DNA from: Cylicocyclus nassatus
Taxonomy: Eukaryota; Nematoda; Chromadorea; Rhabditida; Strongylidae
Direction of reading: 5' to 3'
Assembly (NCBI GenBank): GCA_958299035.1
Contig: CATQJL010000316.1
Location: forward strand, 40,164,025 to 40,228,024
Length of the DNA stretch: 64,000 nucleotides
The notes under the pieces are model-generated. The model was not told the DNA's origin, did not search any database, and saw only the letters and a program-made list of their open reading frames with translations. Within the stretch, counting starts at the first letter, position 1; the number at the start of each line of letters is the position of its first letter. A program made the translations under genes and the position numbers. Below, piece after piece: positions 46,537 through 58,257 of the stretch.

Positions 46537-47871
46537 TATTTTTCCTACAATTGATGTACGAAAATTCTGCTCAAAGATTTCTGCGAAAAAAGCCCTAAAC
46601 AATCTAAACAGAATCACAACTTTTTAGGCGTCATATGCTCTAAAATGTGAATAACCGCAAATTTGTATAAGGAGCGGAGATTTTGGGTGAACAGCTAAAA
46701 GATAACACCTTTGAGTAGGTTCTCCCAAGAATTTGAAACAATAGCTTCCAACAACAATATAACCTGGAATTTGATGAATTTTGGAGCACCTATGGATGAA
46801 TTACAAGGATGCTGAACAGTACGGAAGCCCCTTATGAAACGTGATCGAGAGATTTGTCATAAAATTTCTTGAAGTGAAAGAGGAACTGTGACGAGAACTT
46901 TTGGGGGAGGGGAGGGTTCTAAGACAGCTTGGGAAGTCGCTCAGTGTGGAAGCAGGGACCCGGATGGGAAGAATGCACGTGGCATAAAACTTTGTCGGGT
47001 ATGAGACAGGCACTTGCCTCTAAAAAGAAGTTGAGGGTGGAGGTGGGGGGGGGGGGGGGAATTCTCCAAGTGCCCGGATAGCAAAACGCAACGAGTATGT
47101 GTGAAGCAAAGGGAGGAGGGCGGCTAGCAAAAGCTTGGAGGGAGCTTATCGAAAAGTATGGCACAGATTTGAAAACGTAACAACCCCAGAAGTTACCAAA
47201 TTCGTGGATCTTTCCTGCCTTCATTTCGAGGACTTTCTTGTCAAAAGTGTCAACAGAATTATGATTGCTCCCTCCAAGCTTTTGCTAGCCGCCCTCCTCC
47301 CTTTGCTTCACACATACTCGTTGCGTTTTGCTATCCGGGCACTTGGAGAATTCCCCCCCCCCCCACCTCCACCCTCAACTTCTTTTTAGAGGCAAGTGCC
47401 TGTCTCATACCCGACAAAGTTTTATGCCACGTGCATTCTTCCCATCCGGGTCCCTGCTTCCACACTGAGCGACTTCCCAAGCTGTCTTAGAACCCTCCCC
47501 TCCCCCAAAAGTTCTCGTCACAGTTCCTCTTTCACTTCAAGAAATTTTATGACAAATCTCTCGATCACGTTTCATAAGGGCTTCCGTACTGTTCAGCATC
47601 CTTGTAATTCATCCATAGGTGCTCCAAAATTCATCAAATTCCAGGTTATATTGTTGTTGGAAGCTATTGTTTCAAATTCTTGGGAGAACCTACTCAAAGG
47701 TGTTATCATTTAGCTGTTCACCCAAAATCTCCGCTCCTTATACAAATTTGCGGTTATTCACATTTTAGAGCATATGACGCCTAAAAAGTTGTGATTCTGT
47801 TTAGATTGTTTAGGGCTTTTTTCGCAGAAATCTTTGAGCAGAATTTTCGTACATCAATTGTAGGAAAAATA
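46537..47871. repeat. 0.6-kb-arm palindrome at contig end, probably a foldback artefact
   Basis: The left arm 46,537-47,145 is the reverse complement of 47,267-47,871 around a 121-bp loop. As far as I can read, the arms differ only in homopolymer lengths (a G run of 15 versus a C run of 12, and a 4 versus 3 run near 46,829). The left arm starts immediately after the primer. A related sequence at 56,612-56,825 follows arm and loop but then continues into different DNA (CGATACAAATTTTTG), where the palindrome turns back. Confidence 0.85.
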
Positions 47872-49214
47872 TTCACAAAAACAGCACAAAATCATGTAAG
47901 ATTTCAAATTTTTTGTAGCCCTTTGAGGCGCACAGTAAAAACTACGTTAGTCTGAAATTCTTTGGCACGTTTTGAGTAATAGACATTTGCAGAATGAACG
48001 ATGTTTGTAAATATTTTTTGAATGGCATGTTACAATTTCACAGGTGCTAAACATTTGAATCAAGAATTTGTATCAATCACTGATCTCTTGCACAGAGTCA
48101 ATAATGTTTCCTAGGAAATTCAGTGTCGCGTTGTCCAACAAAGTGTTGCACGATCAAAACTATGCTCAAATTACTGCTAAAAACACAGAATGAAGTTGCT
48201 TTCGAGAGTGGATCAGCATCGACATCTGTGAGAAGTAAAGCACTTGAAATTCGAAAGACTGCAATGTAATACCTTGGAATTTTTTTGAATGACATAAACA
48301 TTTCAAACGAAGTGCTCATTTGAAATGAATCATAGGTACAGATTGTCCGAGGCAAGTAGAAGTATCTGCGAGAAATTTCCAGAAACAGATCTAGTGCAGT
48401 TTGTCTGACAATGAGATAAAAATATTTGCTAAGCATTTCATGAAAGAATTCGAAAAATTCAAACCTTTTTGCTAAGATATATTAGCAGAAAAATTAGAAG
48501 GCAGGAAAATTCCATCGGAAAAGATTTGGTGCAACTGTTTTGGAATGAGGAAACATATTATGCACTCGAGAAATGAATACTGGGGTCCGCACTATTTTGC
48601 GGAATATTTGACATATTGAAAACTTATGGTGCACTCGAAATCAAATGCTGCAGAGTAGAAATAGAGAAGCTTGATATGTCAAAAAAAACAAAATAAATCT
48701 TCTAACAACGATTTTGGCCGCACTTGTTAGAACAGAAGAATGGTAATCATATGTTGGAAGTCTTAAAGAGGTCGTGCTCAATTCAAAGGATTGAAAACAT
48801 TTTTTCTAAAAACCGATTCGATGCAGTTTTCTGTGCGAACTTATCCGAGGTTCTCAAACAAACTGAATATTATTGAATCATCATTACAATAGGGTGCTTC
48901 TTCCAAAGTTATTGAGGAACAAAAGAATCTGCAATCTTTTGTCGTAATGTTGAAGGAATATGGAGGTTCAAGGAAAATTGTGAACTACCTGTTCCAATTC
49001 AATCGAATTCGGATCGCTTTTGTAAAACAACTCGGACTATACGGAAGAGTTAGCTTGTCTATTGACTGCATATTTTTGGTTATGCCATTTGATCAACATC
49101 ATCTAAGACAGGCATCACTGCTTGTGAGTCATCAGCTCGGTACGCTTGCACCGGCACAAAACGAAGGACGGTTGTTTACACCCCTGGCGCGAGTGATGAC
49201 GTCAGATGGGGGTG
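47872..49214. other. no gene recognised
   Basis: AT-rich sequence. At about 49,085-49,170 there is a diverged copy of the 32.7-kb repeat unit. No exon, RNA gene or complete element could be supported. Confidence 0.4.
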
Positions 49215-51125
49215 TGACAAAGTCCGGCACGGAGCATGTAATGAAGTTGCCTAAAACTGCTAATTTCGATCACTGTCTAGCGTTAAGATCTAGTCTATAG
49301 TCTAGGCCAGCTATGGAAATAGGTTCAGTTTCGATATCTAGCAATCATAACAGGTGGTTTTGAGAACACATTGGAAGTGGAAATGCCAACAACCATAACC
49401 GTAAGCTCTGATTTCCAAAAAACGCTCAGCAACTGTGAATTTTATAAAATTTTGCTTAAAAGCAGCGTACATCCAGATTGCAGATGAGTGCCCAAAATTG
49501 AGAGCATCAATACAATAATTGTCATCTTGGAAGTTTTTTTTAGAGATTCAGAATCACCGTTAACTTCTTTCACATGAACGATCGTAATAGTTTGAGCACT
49601 AAAGCGATAGCTCCTTTAGACAAACTCTTTCATCTAACATTCGCACCATAATCTTTGGGTATTCACGGATATAATAGAGAAAATGATATTTGAGCACAAC
49701 TGTGAAATGTTCTATTCAAAAAACGATCAGTTTTACGTTTGAAATAATTTGTGAGTAATCTAAAAGAAAGTTTTCCACTGCAACCCATTAGAAGTAGAAA
49801 AAAGGTTACTTATTTCTTTCTGATTCATGGAACAGTGCAACAACTGTAAATTTCATGTGCCCAGGAACATTTAGAACGTCCAATTCATTCGAATTCATAT
49901 GTCCTTTATAAAAGTGTCGACTTGAATTTGCTTACTCTACCACACTTGACAAAGTCCGGCACGGAGCATGTAATGAAGTTGCCTAAAAGTGCTAATTTCG
50001 ATCACTGTCTAGCGTTAAGATCTAGTCTATAGTCTAGGCCAGCTATGGAAATAGGTTCAATTTCGATATCTAGCAATCATAACAGGTGGTTGTGAGAACA
50101 CATTGGAAGTGGAAATGGCAACAACCATAACCGTAAGCTCTGATTTCCAAAAAACGCTCAGCAACTGTGAATTTTATAAAATTTTGCTTAAAAGCAGCGT
50201 ACATCCAGATTGCAGATGGGTGCCCAAAACTGAGAGCATCAATACAATAATTGTCATCTTGGAAGTTTTTTTTTCAGAGATTCAGAATCACCGTCAACCT
50301 CTTTCACATGAACGATCGTAATAGTTTGAGCACTAAAGCGATAGCTCCTTTAGACAAACTCTTTCATCTAACATTCGCACCACAATCTTTGGGTATTTAC
50401 GGATATAATAGAGAAAATGATATTTGAGCACAACTGTGAAATGTTCTATTCAAAAAACGATCAGTTTTACGTTTGAAATATTAGGTTGTTACATAAGTTT
50501 TGTTACACTTTCTTCGCCTTCCTCTGAAATACTCTAGAAAATTCGGCAAGACCTCATATCCGGCATATATAGGGAAGGGATAAAGGGCTATCTTCTGGCA
50601 CCACTTATGCCCTCACCACATGACTTACAATGAATATTAGGGCAACACTATAGGGGCACCCCAACCTTCATTTTTTTCTTTGTTTTCTAAAAATTCTCTT
50701 ATTCTTCTTTTCCACATTTTTATATTTTTTATGGACTTTGGGGACCATTGGTAGTAGTACTGAAGCAGTTTAGAAGATCAAACTTTTCATCAACCAAAAA
50801 TGGAAATATGCCAAAAATAATTCGAAAAAATTTCAAAAAAATCCAAAATTTGATTTTTCATGTGTGGCATGTATATATCAAAAATCTGCAACATTACACA
50901 TAGTTGGGGGGCAAGGAAAAATCATTTGAGAAAGTTATGGGCATTTTTTCAGTTGAGTGTAACAAAACTTATGTAACAACCTAATAATTTGTGAGTAATC
51001 TAAAAGAAAGTTTTCCACTGCAACCGCATTAGAAGTAGAAAAAAGGTTACTTATTCCTTTCTGATTCATGGAACCGTGCAACAACTGTAAATTTCATGTG
51101 CCCAGGAACATTAAATACGTCCAGA
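49215..51125. repeat. Tandem duplication, 732-bp unit, second copy interrupted
   Basis: TGACAAAGTCCGGCACGGAG begins at 49,215 and at 49,947. Copies align closely to ...GTGCCCAGGAACATT (about 49,870 and 51,112). The second copy is longer because a 504-bp MITE is inserted at 50,481-50,984. Confidence 0.85.
50481..50984. mobile_element. Mariner-type MITE with TA duplication and empty site
   Basis: The ends are TTAGGTTGTTACATAAGTTT and its reverse complement. TA flanks both ends (50,479-50,480 and 50,985-50,986). The first duplicate copy at about 49,740 has the uninterrupted site GAAATAATTTG with a single TA. This is a precise Tc1/mariner-type insertion of a non-autonomous element. The interior has no transposase frame. 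Confidence 0.92.
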
Positions 51126-51420
51126 TTCAGATGACACAATCGCAGATAGTGTGAGACAGCGGTTAGTAATTTTGCGAATCGTTTTATCCAGAAAACTAAA
51201 ATAACCCATTTTCGATCGATTTGATAGTGTTAAGCTAACGCGACTGAATTCTTGAACCCTGTTGGCGCAGAATGTACATAACATAATCTTTAGATCGTTA
51301 AAATATGACCGGATAAAAGATGATCGTTTTGAAAATGTGGAATGATCTAATCAAAAAAGTCCTTTTGGAAAAAAGAGAATTCTGTGCGGTTACATCAGAA
51401 ATGGAGTCCCCTACAAAAAA

Positions 51421-52392
51421 AAAGTTAATTGTGAGGATCTTTTTTGCTTTATGTGGTTTCCTAAGTTCTATTAACAAAAGTGCCAACAGAATTTCAACCG
51501 CTTCCTCCCAGCTTTCCAGGTAGGTATGCTCTTGCGCTTTGCAAACTTGCGTATTGCTGTCTCCTGAGTTCTTTGAGCCAAACTGCATCCCCCTCTCCTC
51601 CCATTCTTTTTCATCCAATTTCCTTTATGAAACTCCCGAACTACCAATCTTTTCTGCCATTCCACATCCTTCAGATCTTACTTAATCGCTTTCGACTCTT
51701 GCCCCAAATGTGCTGCTGTTGAGAAAATGCGAACTGCGCCTTTACAGTCCCCCGAATCAAGCCAAAATTGGCATGTTGTGCCGCGCACGCCAAGGTTTTC
51801 CGTCATGTCTGCTGTTTGCTAATAGTGGTTAGTTGGGACCTGTCTGTTCCCACCTTTTCTTTAAACTCCCCTGCAAGGAAATGCAGCGCAAGCCCTTAGC
51901 GTTTTCGTGCGGTTTTGAGGCAACGTTTTAGCGTGATCACCTTTCGACAAACTGTAGCTGCCAAAGTGGCTCATTCACACATTTTGTGAAAATCCTCGGA
52001 TACCCTCAAATTCTCACATTCAGAAATTTTTTGACAAAGTGGCCGTCACGTCACAAACTCGGCAAGCTTTTCCCAGCTACAGCTGTGTACATTCCTCGTG
52101 ACTCTTTTCACCCGGGGCCCTGCTCTCCTCATCGACTGTCCCTACGAACTACCTTAACATTTCATTCCCATTAGATCTTTTGGGCCCGTATGTAAACCTG
52201 GGGTGAATTAAGCAATGTCCCCGGTCATGAAAGGGCCGCGGGCGAACATCGCTGCAGCTCTAGCCAACGTTCCAACTTATAGTTACAAAATCTTCTGAAT
52301 CAAAGAACATCCCTTCCTCATCACGAAATATGTTGTTGGAAGCTTGCTCAGAGTCTTTTCAATTCAAAAATTCTAATTCCAAACTCCCGTTC
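51421..52392. repeat. Segmental duplication, copy 1 (0.97 kb)
   Basis: Begins AAAGTTAATT and ends CCAAACTCCCGTTC, highly similar to 55,070-56,040. The next bases here (GCGTTCTATATGGGC) give the presumed original right flank. Parts are distantly similar to the 47-kb palindrome arm (AAAAGTGYCAACAGAATT, then a TCC-rich stretch), suggesting one old repeat family. No gene recognised. Confidence 0.85.
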
Positions 52393-53280
52393 GCGTTCTA
52401 TATGGGCTTTTCAAATTGTTCAACACCTATGATAAGCCCAACTCCAGTGTCTACCCCAATTTCCAGCTCATCTTAGTAGGCTACTGACTTGAATATAATC
52501 AAGAATGCTACTATCAAAGTGTATATCCAATTTCAACTGTTCATCCAAACACTGACTATACGATTTTGAGGTTGTGCAATGTTTTGACAAAATTACGGAA
52601 ACAGCATCATTATATTGTTCATGATAATTGATAGAATCTTTTTAGAATCATTGATTTTTTGGTCGGTTTTGCCAATTCTTCGGTTTGAATATACTTGTAC
52701 CGTGTTTTTTTTTTGTATTTACTGATACAAAATGGCAGATGATGATCGTTTTGAGATCAAAACGTTACTCTCAAAAAAAAACTGCTCAGCTTGTAGAAAA
52801 ATTCCACATAAATGCAGCCACATTGGAGGTGCTGCTCAAATCGCTTCATTTTTATTTCGAGTTTCTCAGAAAAAACTTCAATTGACTTTCTCTTGAGGCA
52901 TAGAACTTTGCAGCAATTATGAAATCCTCAACTAATATAATTTTAACATAAATGAAAAATTGCTCATAAAAGTAAAATTGCATATGTTGGTGCGCTTTTG
53001 TTGCTCTAGGAGCGATCAGAGTTGCATAAAAGGAGAGATAGTTGTAAGAATCAGAAATAGTCACAGAAACGATGAGGTGCGAAAAGGCAGGTATCACAGG
53101 GCGATGGGAATGATAGCCTTTCAGATGAAACAAACGATGGTAGAATACCTTACCCGTCTTTAGATTCGGATAATGGAGTCAAATCGTAGCTGAAATAAAG
53201 CGAAATATCGTGAAGCGGTTATGAGAATAATCGATCTCACCGCTTAGGAGTTGTGGTAGCAGCGTTTGACTGCTCGTGGC
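52393..53280. other. no gene recognised
   Basis: AT-rich, with several short open frames but no family motif or convincing splice structure. Confidence 0.4.
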
Positions 53281-53818
53281 AAGGATTTTTGATTGGAAAT
53301 CTGACTAATCTTGTTCATATCTTGTGCTATGATGATCTCAAGCTGCCTAAAAATCTCAATTGATAATGACTTGAGCATGGAAATTGTGGAATTGGAGTTT
53401 ACAGAAATTGGAGTTTATAGAAAACAACAGTAACTAAAATACGGCATGAACAGGGAAAAAAGCACTGGAGCGGATAAGTGGTTATGTCGAGTGACAACAT
53501 TAGCGCGGGTACCTTAAACATAAACGCAGAAGTACATTTTTATCAGAATGTGTGCAAGGATTTTTGATTGGAAATCTGACTAATCTTGTTCATATCTTGT
53601 GCTATGATGATCTCAAGCTGCCTAAAAATCTCAATTGATAATGACTTGAGCATGGAAATTGTGGAATTGGAGTTTACAGAAATTGGAGTTTATAGAAAAC
53701 AACAGTAACTAAAATACGGCATGAACAGGGAAAAAAGCACTGGAGCGGATAAGTGGTTATGTCGAGTGACAACATTAGCGCGGGTACCTTAAACATAAAC
53801 GCAGAAGTACATTTTTAT
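53281..53818. repeat. Recent tandem duplication, 275-bp period
   Basis: AAGGATTTTTGATTGGAAAT starts at 53,281 and 53,556, and about 262 bp appear identical on reading. The 13-bp linker after copy 1 differs from the sequence after copy 2. No coding potential. Confidence 0.85.
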
Positions 53819-54263
53819 AGAGATGTCCAGTATTTTACCATTTACATAAAGAAGCAGTCAGTATTTAGGTAACAACAGCAACGGAAGTAGTAGTAGCATG
53901 TGAGAGAAAGTCCTAGGGTAAATAAGTAGCTGTGACAGGTCATTTTATAATGGTAACTATCCTGTAGCGATTACTGGGCAATTTCCGTTTTTGTAAGCGC
54001 ATTGATACAAAGTCTAGGATCATTTTTAATGGCCAAGGCAGGTGCTCATTCCAGTGGGATACGCTACTATCCAATCCATCCACTCCGCAATTGATAATTT
54101 AATAAAAACTCGTGTTGCCTGGAGCGAAATGAGTGGAGCGGATAGAGCGAACAATTATAGCACGCGTCAAACCAAAGTTGTCTCATACTAAGGCACATTT
54201 CATTTGTAGGAGCCATAACATCTCGGCCTATTTGTAAGGTGTATTCTATACAGATAAGTGTTA
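53819..54263. other. no gene recognised (3' side of Helitron helicase remnant)
   Basis: Sequence downstream of the helicase fragment on the minus strand. I could not find a convincing hairpin plus CTRR end for that element here. Confidence 0.35.
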
Positions 54264-54999
54264 TCAGTTGAGAACCGCTCTGATCACAACATTTTTCACT
54301 CTTTCCTCCTCTTTGTGGACTCTAATTCCTTCCATTCGTCGGGCTCTAGATAGGGCCACATATAGCTGACCGTGCGAAAATACCTCAGACTCAAGGGAGA
54401 TGCCCACGCTAGTGAAGGTCTGTCCTTGAGCCTTATTTATCGTCATAGCAAATGATAAACGGACAGGGAATTGCCTTCTTCGCAATCGGAAAGGTACTCC
54501 TACTTCAGTGAAGATGTCTATGCGTGGTATCAGCACTAATTTTCCTTTCCTATCCCCTGATGCGAACCGACATCCTAGAACGCCCAAAATGAGTGACGAT
54601 CAATCTTGTCCCATTGCATAGCCCATTTCTAATATCGAGATTTCTCAAAAGCATGACTATCGAGCCCTCTTTCATCCGAAGATTGTGAGGAGGCATCCCA
54701 GCAGGCGCTAAGCTGTTAAGAAATTCGGTCGTGTATTCGTTCTGTGGTTCATCGCTAATCACATCGTCAACGCTCTTATACTCGTAAATTCGTCCGGGGA
54801 GTTTTTCAAGTGCTTCTTCATTGATCCAATACGCTTCGATATTCCGAGGTGCTAGTATTGCTCGTTCACTCAAGGTATGAAAATCAGTCAACGAATCACC
54901 GATTACTTCACTGATAAAATCGCCTTTAGAAAGGATTTCAGTTGAAAGCTCTATGCGGCCCATCTCATCTTCTTCTGCTGTTCCGTTCCCAACTCGCAT
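54264..54999 (-). pseudogene. Helitron Pif1-like helicase, C-terminal fragment, frameshifted
   Basis: Minus strand in two overlapping frames. 54,999-54,550 starts MRVGNGTAEE and contains LSERAILAPRN, LNSLAPAGMPPHNL and LRNLDIRNGLCNGTRLIVTH. 54,587-54,264 continues with ASGDRKGKLVLIPRID, PVRLSFAMTINKAQGQTF and HGQLYVALSRAR. These are the C-terminal SF1B helicase motifs of the Helitron RepHel protein, which unwinds DNA during rolling-circle transposition. A shift of one reading frame lies near 54,565. The N-terminal helicase motifs and the Rep nuclease are missing: at about 55,005 the sequence changes to unrelated DNA just before the segmental duplicate. It is a remnant. Confidence 0.9.
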
Positions 55000-55069
55000 C
55001 AGAAGATCACATCAAGTCGAGCCAGATTCTGCACGGATTTTTCAGACATTTAAAAACCCAGAAATTATC

Positions 55070-56040
55070 AAAGTTAATTCTGAGGATCTTTTTTGCTTTA
55101 TGTGGTTTCCTAAGTTCTATTAACAAAAGTGCCAACAGAATTTCAACCGCTTCCTCCCAGCTTTCCAGGTAGGTATGCTCTTGCGCTTTGCAAACTTGCG
55201 TATTGCTGTCTCCTGAGTTCTTTGAGCCAAACTGCATCCCCTTCTCCTCCCATTCTTTTTCATCCAATTTCCTTTATGAAACTCCCGAACTACCAATCTT
55301 TTCTGCCATTCCACATCCTTCAGATCTTACTTAATCGCTTTCGAATCTTGCCCCAGATGTGCTGCTGTTGAGAAAATGCGAACTGCGCCTTTACAGTCCC
55401 CCGAATCAAGCCAAAATTGGCATGTTGTGCCGCGCACGCCAAGATTTTTCGTCATGTCTGCTGTTTGCGAATAGTGGTTAGTTGAGACCTGTCTGTTCCC
55501 ACCTTTTCTTCAAACTCCCCTGCAAGGAAATGCCGCAAGCCCTTAGCGTTTTCGTGCGGTTTTGAGGCAACGTTTTAGCGTGATCACCTTTCGACAAACT
55601 GTGGCTGCCAAAGTGGCTCATTCACACATTTTGTGAAAATCCTCGGATACCCTCAAATTCTCACATTCAGAAATTTTTTGACAAAGTGGCCGTCACGTCA
55701 CAAACTCGGCAAGCTTTTCCCAGCTACAGCTGTGTACATTCCTCCTGACTCTTTTCACCCGGGGCCCTGCTCTCCTCATCGACTGTCCCTACGAACTACC
55801 TTAATATTTCATTCCCTTTAGATCTTTTGGGCCCGTATGTAAACCTGGGGTGAATTAAGCGATGTCCCCGGTCATGAAAGGGCCGCGGGCGAACATCGCT
55901 GCAGCTCTGCCAACGTTCCATCTTATAGTTACAAAATCTTCTAAATCAAAGAACATCCCTTCCTCATCACGAAATATGCGTTGTTGGAAGCTTGCTCAGA
56001 GTCTTTTCAATTCAAAAATTCTAATTCCAAACTCCCGTTC
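55070..56040. repeat. Segmental duplication, copy 2
   Basis: Copy of 51,421-52,392 with scattered substitutions and small indels. It ends at CCGTTC, where the Helitron-like 5' end TCTTATATATAA starts instead of the flank seen after copy 1. Confidence 0.85.
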
Positions 56041-56252
56041 TCTTATATATAAAGCTGAATGTCTGTTTGTCTGTCTGTATGTCTGTCTGTCTGTATGTAC
56101 GTATGTTCCGAATAGAAAATTCCATTTCTGAACCGATCCGGACCAAACTTGGCACACATACACTACGGGCCCCGGCGGGTGTCATAGGCTACTTTTCGTC
56201 ATCGATCGATATCGATTTTATCGATTTTTATCGATTTTTTTGCTGAGTTCAC

Positions 56253-56600
56253 CTACGGGGCTGGGAGTTGGCACAGGGGGGTAATCGAGCATGGGGAATC
56301 CGAATACAATATTGGTTTTCAGGATTATCGATTACTTTTATCGATTTTATCGATTTTTTTGCAAAGTTTGAGCTACGGGGCTGGGAGTTGGCACAGAGGG
56401 GTAATCGAGCATGGGGATTCCGAATACAATATTGGTTTTCAGGATTATCGATTACTTTTATCGATTTTATCGATTTTTTTGCAAAGTTTGAGCTACGGGG
56501 CTGGGAGTTCGCACAGGGGGGTAATCGAGCATGGGGATTCCGAATACAATATTGGTTTTCGGGATTATCGATTACTATTATCGATTTTATCGATTTTTTG
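56253..56600 (+). repeat. Three 120-bp tandem repeats rich in ATCGAT
   Basis: CTACGGGGCTGGGAGTT occurs at 56,253, 56,373 and 56,493. Each unit carries GGTAATCGAGCATGGGGA, ATACAATATTGGTTTTC and repeated ATCGATT blocks. 120 bp equals 40 codons, so open frames persist on both strands without implying a protein. Confidence 0.85.
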
Positions 56601-56611
56601 AAAATTTGAGC

Positions 56612-56825
56612 TAAATTCTCCAAGTGCCCGGATAGCAAAACGCAACGAGTATGTGTGAAGCAAAGGGAGGAGGGCGGCTAGCAAAAGCTTGGAGGGAGCA
56701 ATCATAATTCTGTTGGCACTTTTGACAAGAAAGTCCTCGAAATGAAGGCAGGAAAGATCCACGAATTTGGTAACTTCTGGGGTTGTTACGTTTTCAAATC
56801 TGTGCCATACTTTTCGATACAAATT
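56612..56825 (-). repeat. Fragment shared with 47-kb locus
   Basis: AATTCTCCAAGTGCCCGGAT through GTGCCATACTTTTCGATA matches the arm and loop of the 47-kb palindrome. On the minus strand it reads openly (HRFENVTTPEVTKFVDLSCL) in both places. I do not recognise the product. It is useful as the non-inverted reference for the 47-kb foldback. Confidence 0.7.
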
Positions 56826-57201
56826 TTTGAAAGTTGTAACTTTTAGCCACAACCCACTTCACACACACAGCCAGTCCAAAGCGCCGCGAAGCGGCGCTTT
56901 GGACTGGTCTTAACTAATTGACACATTAGTAAAATTCTGTGTATTTACACCTGTCGGTCTGTCTTCGCCAACCACTAAGCGCAGTTTGAGTGGCTCCGGT
57001 AAGGCTTGCACAGCTTTCAAAAAAGAAACTTCACATAAATTTGATCATCATCACCACAGCACCTCTGATTGATCACGCGTCTAACAGTTTAATTCTGGCT
57101 ACATGATACTTTGTATATAGAAGTAAATAAAGCTTTGGAGCCGCTGTACTTTTATATTTGAATCAGAAGTTCTTCAAACCTTTCCATTAAATTTTGAGCA
57201 G

Positions 57202-57373
57202 GTATAGGCCGTCCGCGCAGGGCGCGGAGAGTGCGCAAGGTGAGTATTGCGCGTACTACTCTTTCCTCGTGCACTCTCGCCGCCTGTTTTACTCTGCGCT
57301 TCTTCCAGTTGTGAACTGCCTTCATTGTACGCAAAAAGCGTCGCTCTCCGTGCGCAGCGCGGACGGCCTATAC
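57202..57373. mobile_element. Short TIR element (MITE), 172 bp
   Basis: Starts GTATAGGCCGTCCGCGC and ends with the reverse complement. The next bases inward (GGAGAG) also match. It is GC-rich compared with its surroundings. No target duplication was recognised, so the superfamily is open. Confidence 0.65.
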
Positions 57374-58257
57374 AAGACATCACAGGCATAATGTCCTGCA
57401 CACCTTCGTCGACGATGACCTCAGCAGGCGGTCACGAAAGTCCGTATCAGACAAGCCTTCAAGAGTATGTTAGGCTCATAAAATCAACTCGTAACACCTT
57501 AAGACACTCAAGCATCTCATTCAATGCGACAGTGTTTGCACATTGTTGATCGCATGGTATGTATGTCCGCAAGGTGGAGCGAGGGGGGGGGCAAGAGGTG
57601 CAAAAACGGAGAGATGTCTACCTTATCCCATCTCGGTGATGGAAGAATGGGCAAACAGAATAACGTGGGTATCTCGGATGACATGCTACAGCTAGATTTA
57701 AGCTCTTTGAGTGCCTACAGCATTTTCGCTATGAAAACCAACGATGGAGCCTTTATATCGAAGTTCTATTCTGATGAGTCTTATATTACTTTGAAGAACA
57801 ATAAACGCTGACTCCGAATTGTGTTTTCACCGTCTGCCAAGCGCCTTTGGACCCTATGAGGGATTCTTCGGAGCGAAAAATGAACGCAGAATCTGGGTGA
57901 AATCGAGTGTTACGGTGCTTAGCTCAAATAGAGCAGCGTTGAGTATGAATGTCTTAAAGAAAAGCTGCACATTAAGCAAGGTGCTCAGAGAATAACTGGA
58001 GCGATTCTGAATGACTTTCCACTTATGCTTTCATTTTTTCCAAAAACGCTCAAAACTCGGCGTCCAAAGCCGCTTTGCAGATGATAACGACATAGAATCA
58101 TTGTTCAAAGCTTCAAAGTAATGACGCCAATGGATCATTTGGGAAAGCCACTTTGACTAAAAATTGTGAGTTTGATACTGCTGACTATTATATCGTACAA
58201 GCGCAAACAATAGCTTGCAAAACATCAAAGCGTTGCAAGCTCTTCGCGAAATCAATA
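57374..58257. other. no gene recognised
   Basis: A plus-strand frame at about 57,524-57,811 (ending ...FYSDESYITLKNNKR) is open for 95 codons but matches no family I know. It is preceded by a G run and could be chance or an exon. Nothing else is supportable. Confidence 0.3.

Larger units (their letters stand above)
56041..56917 (+). mobile_element. Candidate non-autonomous Helitron-like element
   Basis: The 5' end is TCTTATATATAAAGCTGAAT followed by a GTCT-rich microsatellite. The centre has three 120-bp tandem repeats. The 3' side has a perfect hairpin (CCAGTCCAAAGCGCCGC, loop GAA, 56,871-56,907), then six bases and CTAA followed by T, the canonical Helitron 3' layout. The 5' flanking base is C, not the usual A, so the left junction is imperfect. 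It has no coding capacity. It contains a fragment (56,612-56,825) shared with the 47-kb locus, possibly captured sequence. Confidence 0.5.

Noticed and set aside
45480..46598. ORFs running across the N block
   Set aside because: The frame is open only because N codons cannot be stops, and it starts in satellite and primer sequence.
47135..47389. Proline-tract ORF in the palindrome (and its mirror)
   Set aside because: The prolines come from a C homopolymer whose length differs between arms, and the region is a probable chimera.
56249..56638. Repeat-protein ORFs on both strands at 56.25-56.64 kb
   Set aside because: The 120-bp minisatellite unit is a multiple of 3, so both strands stay open. 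No start context or family match.
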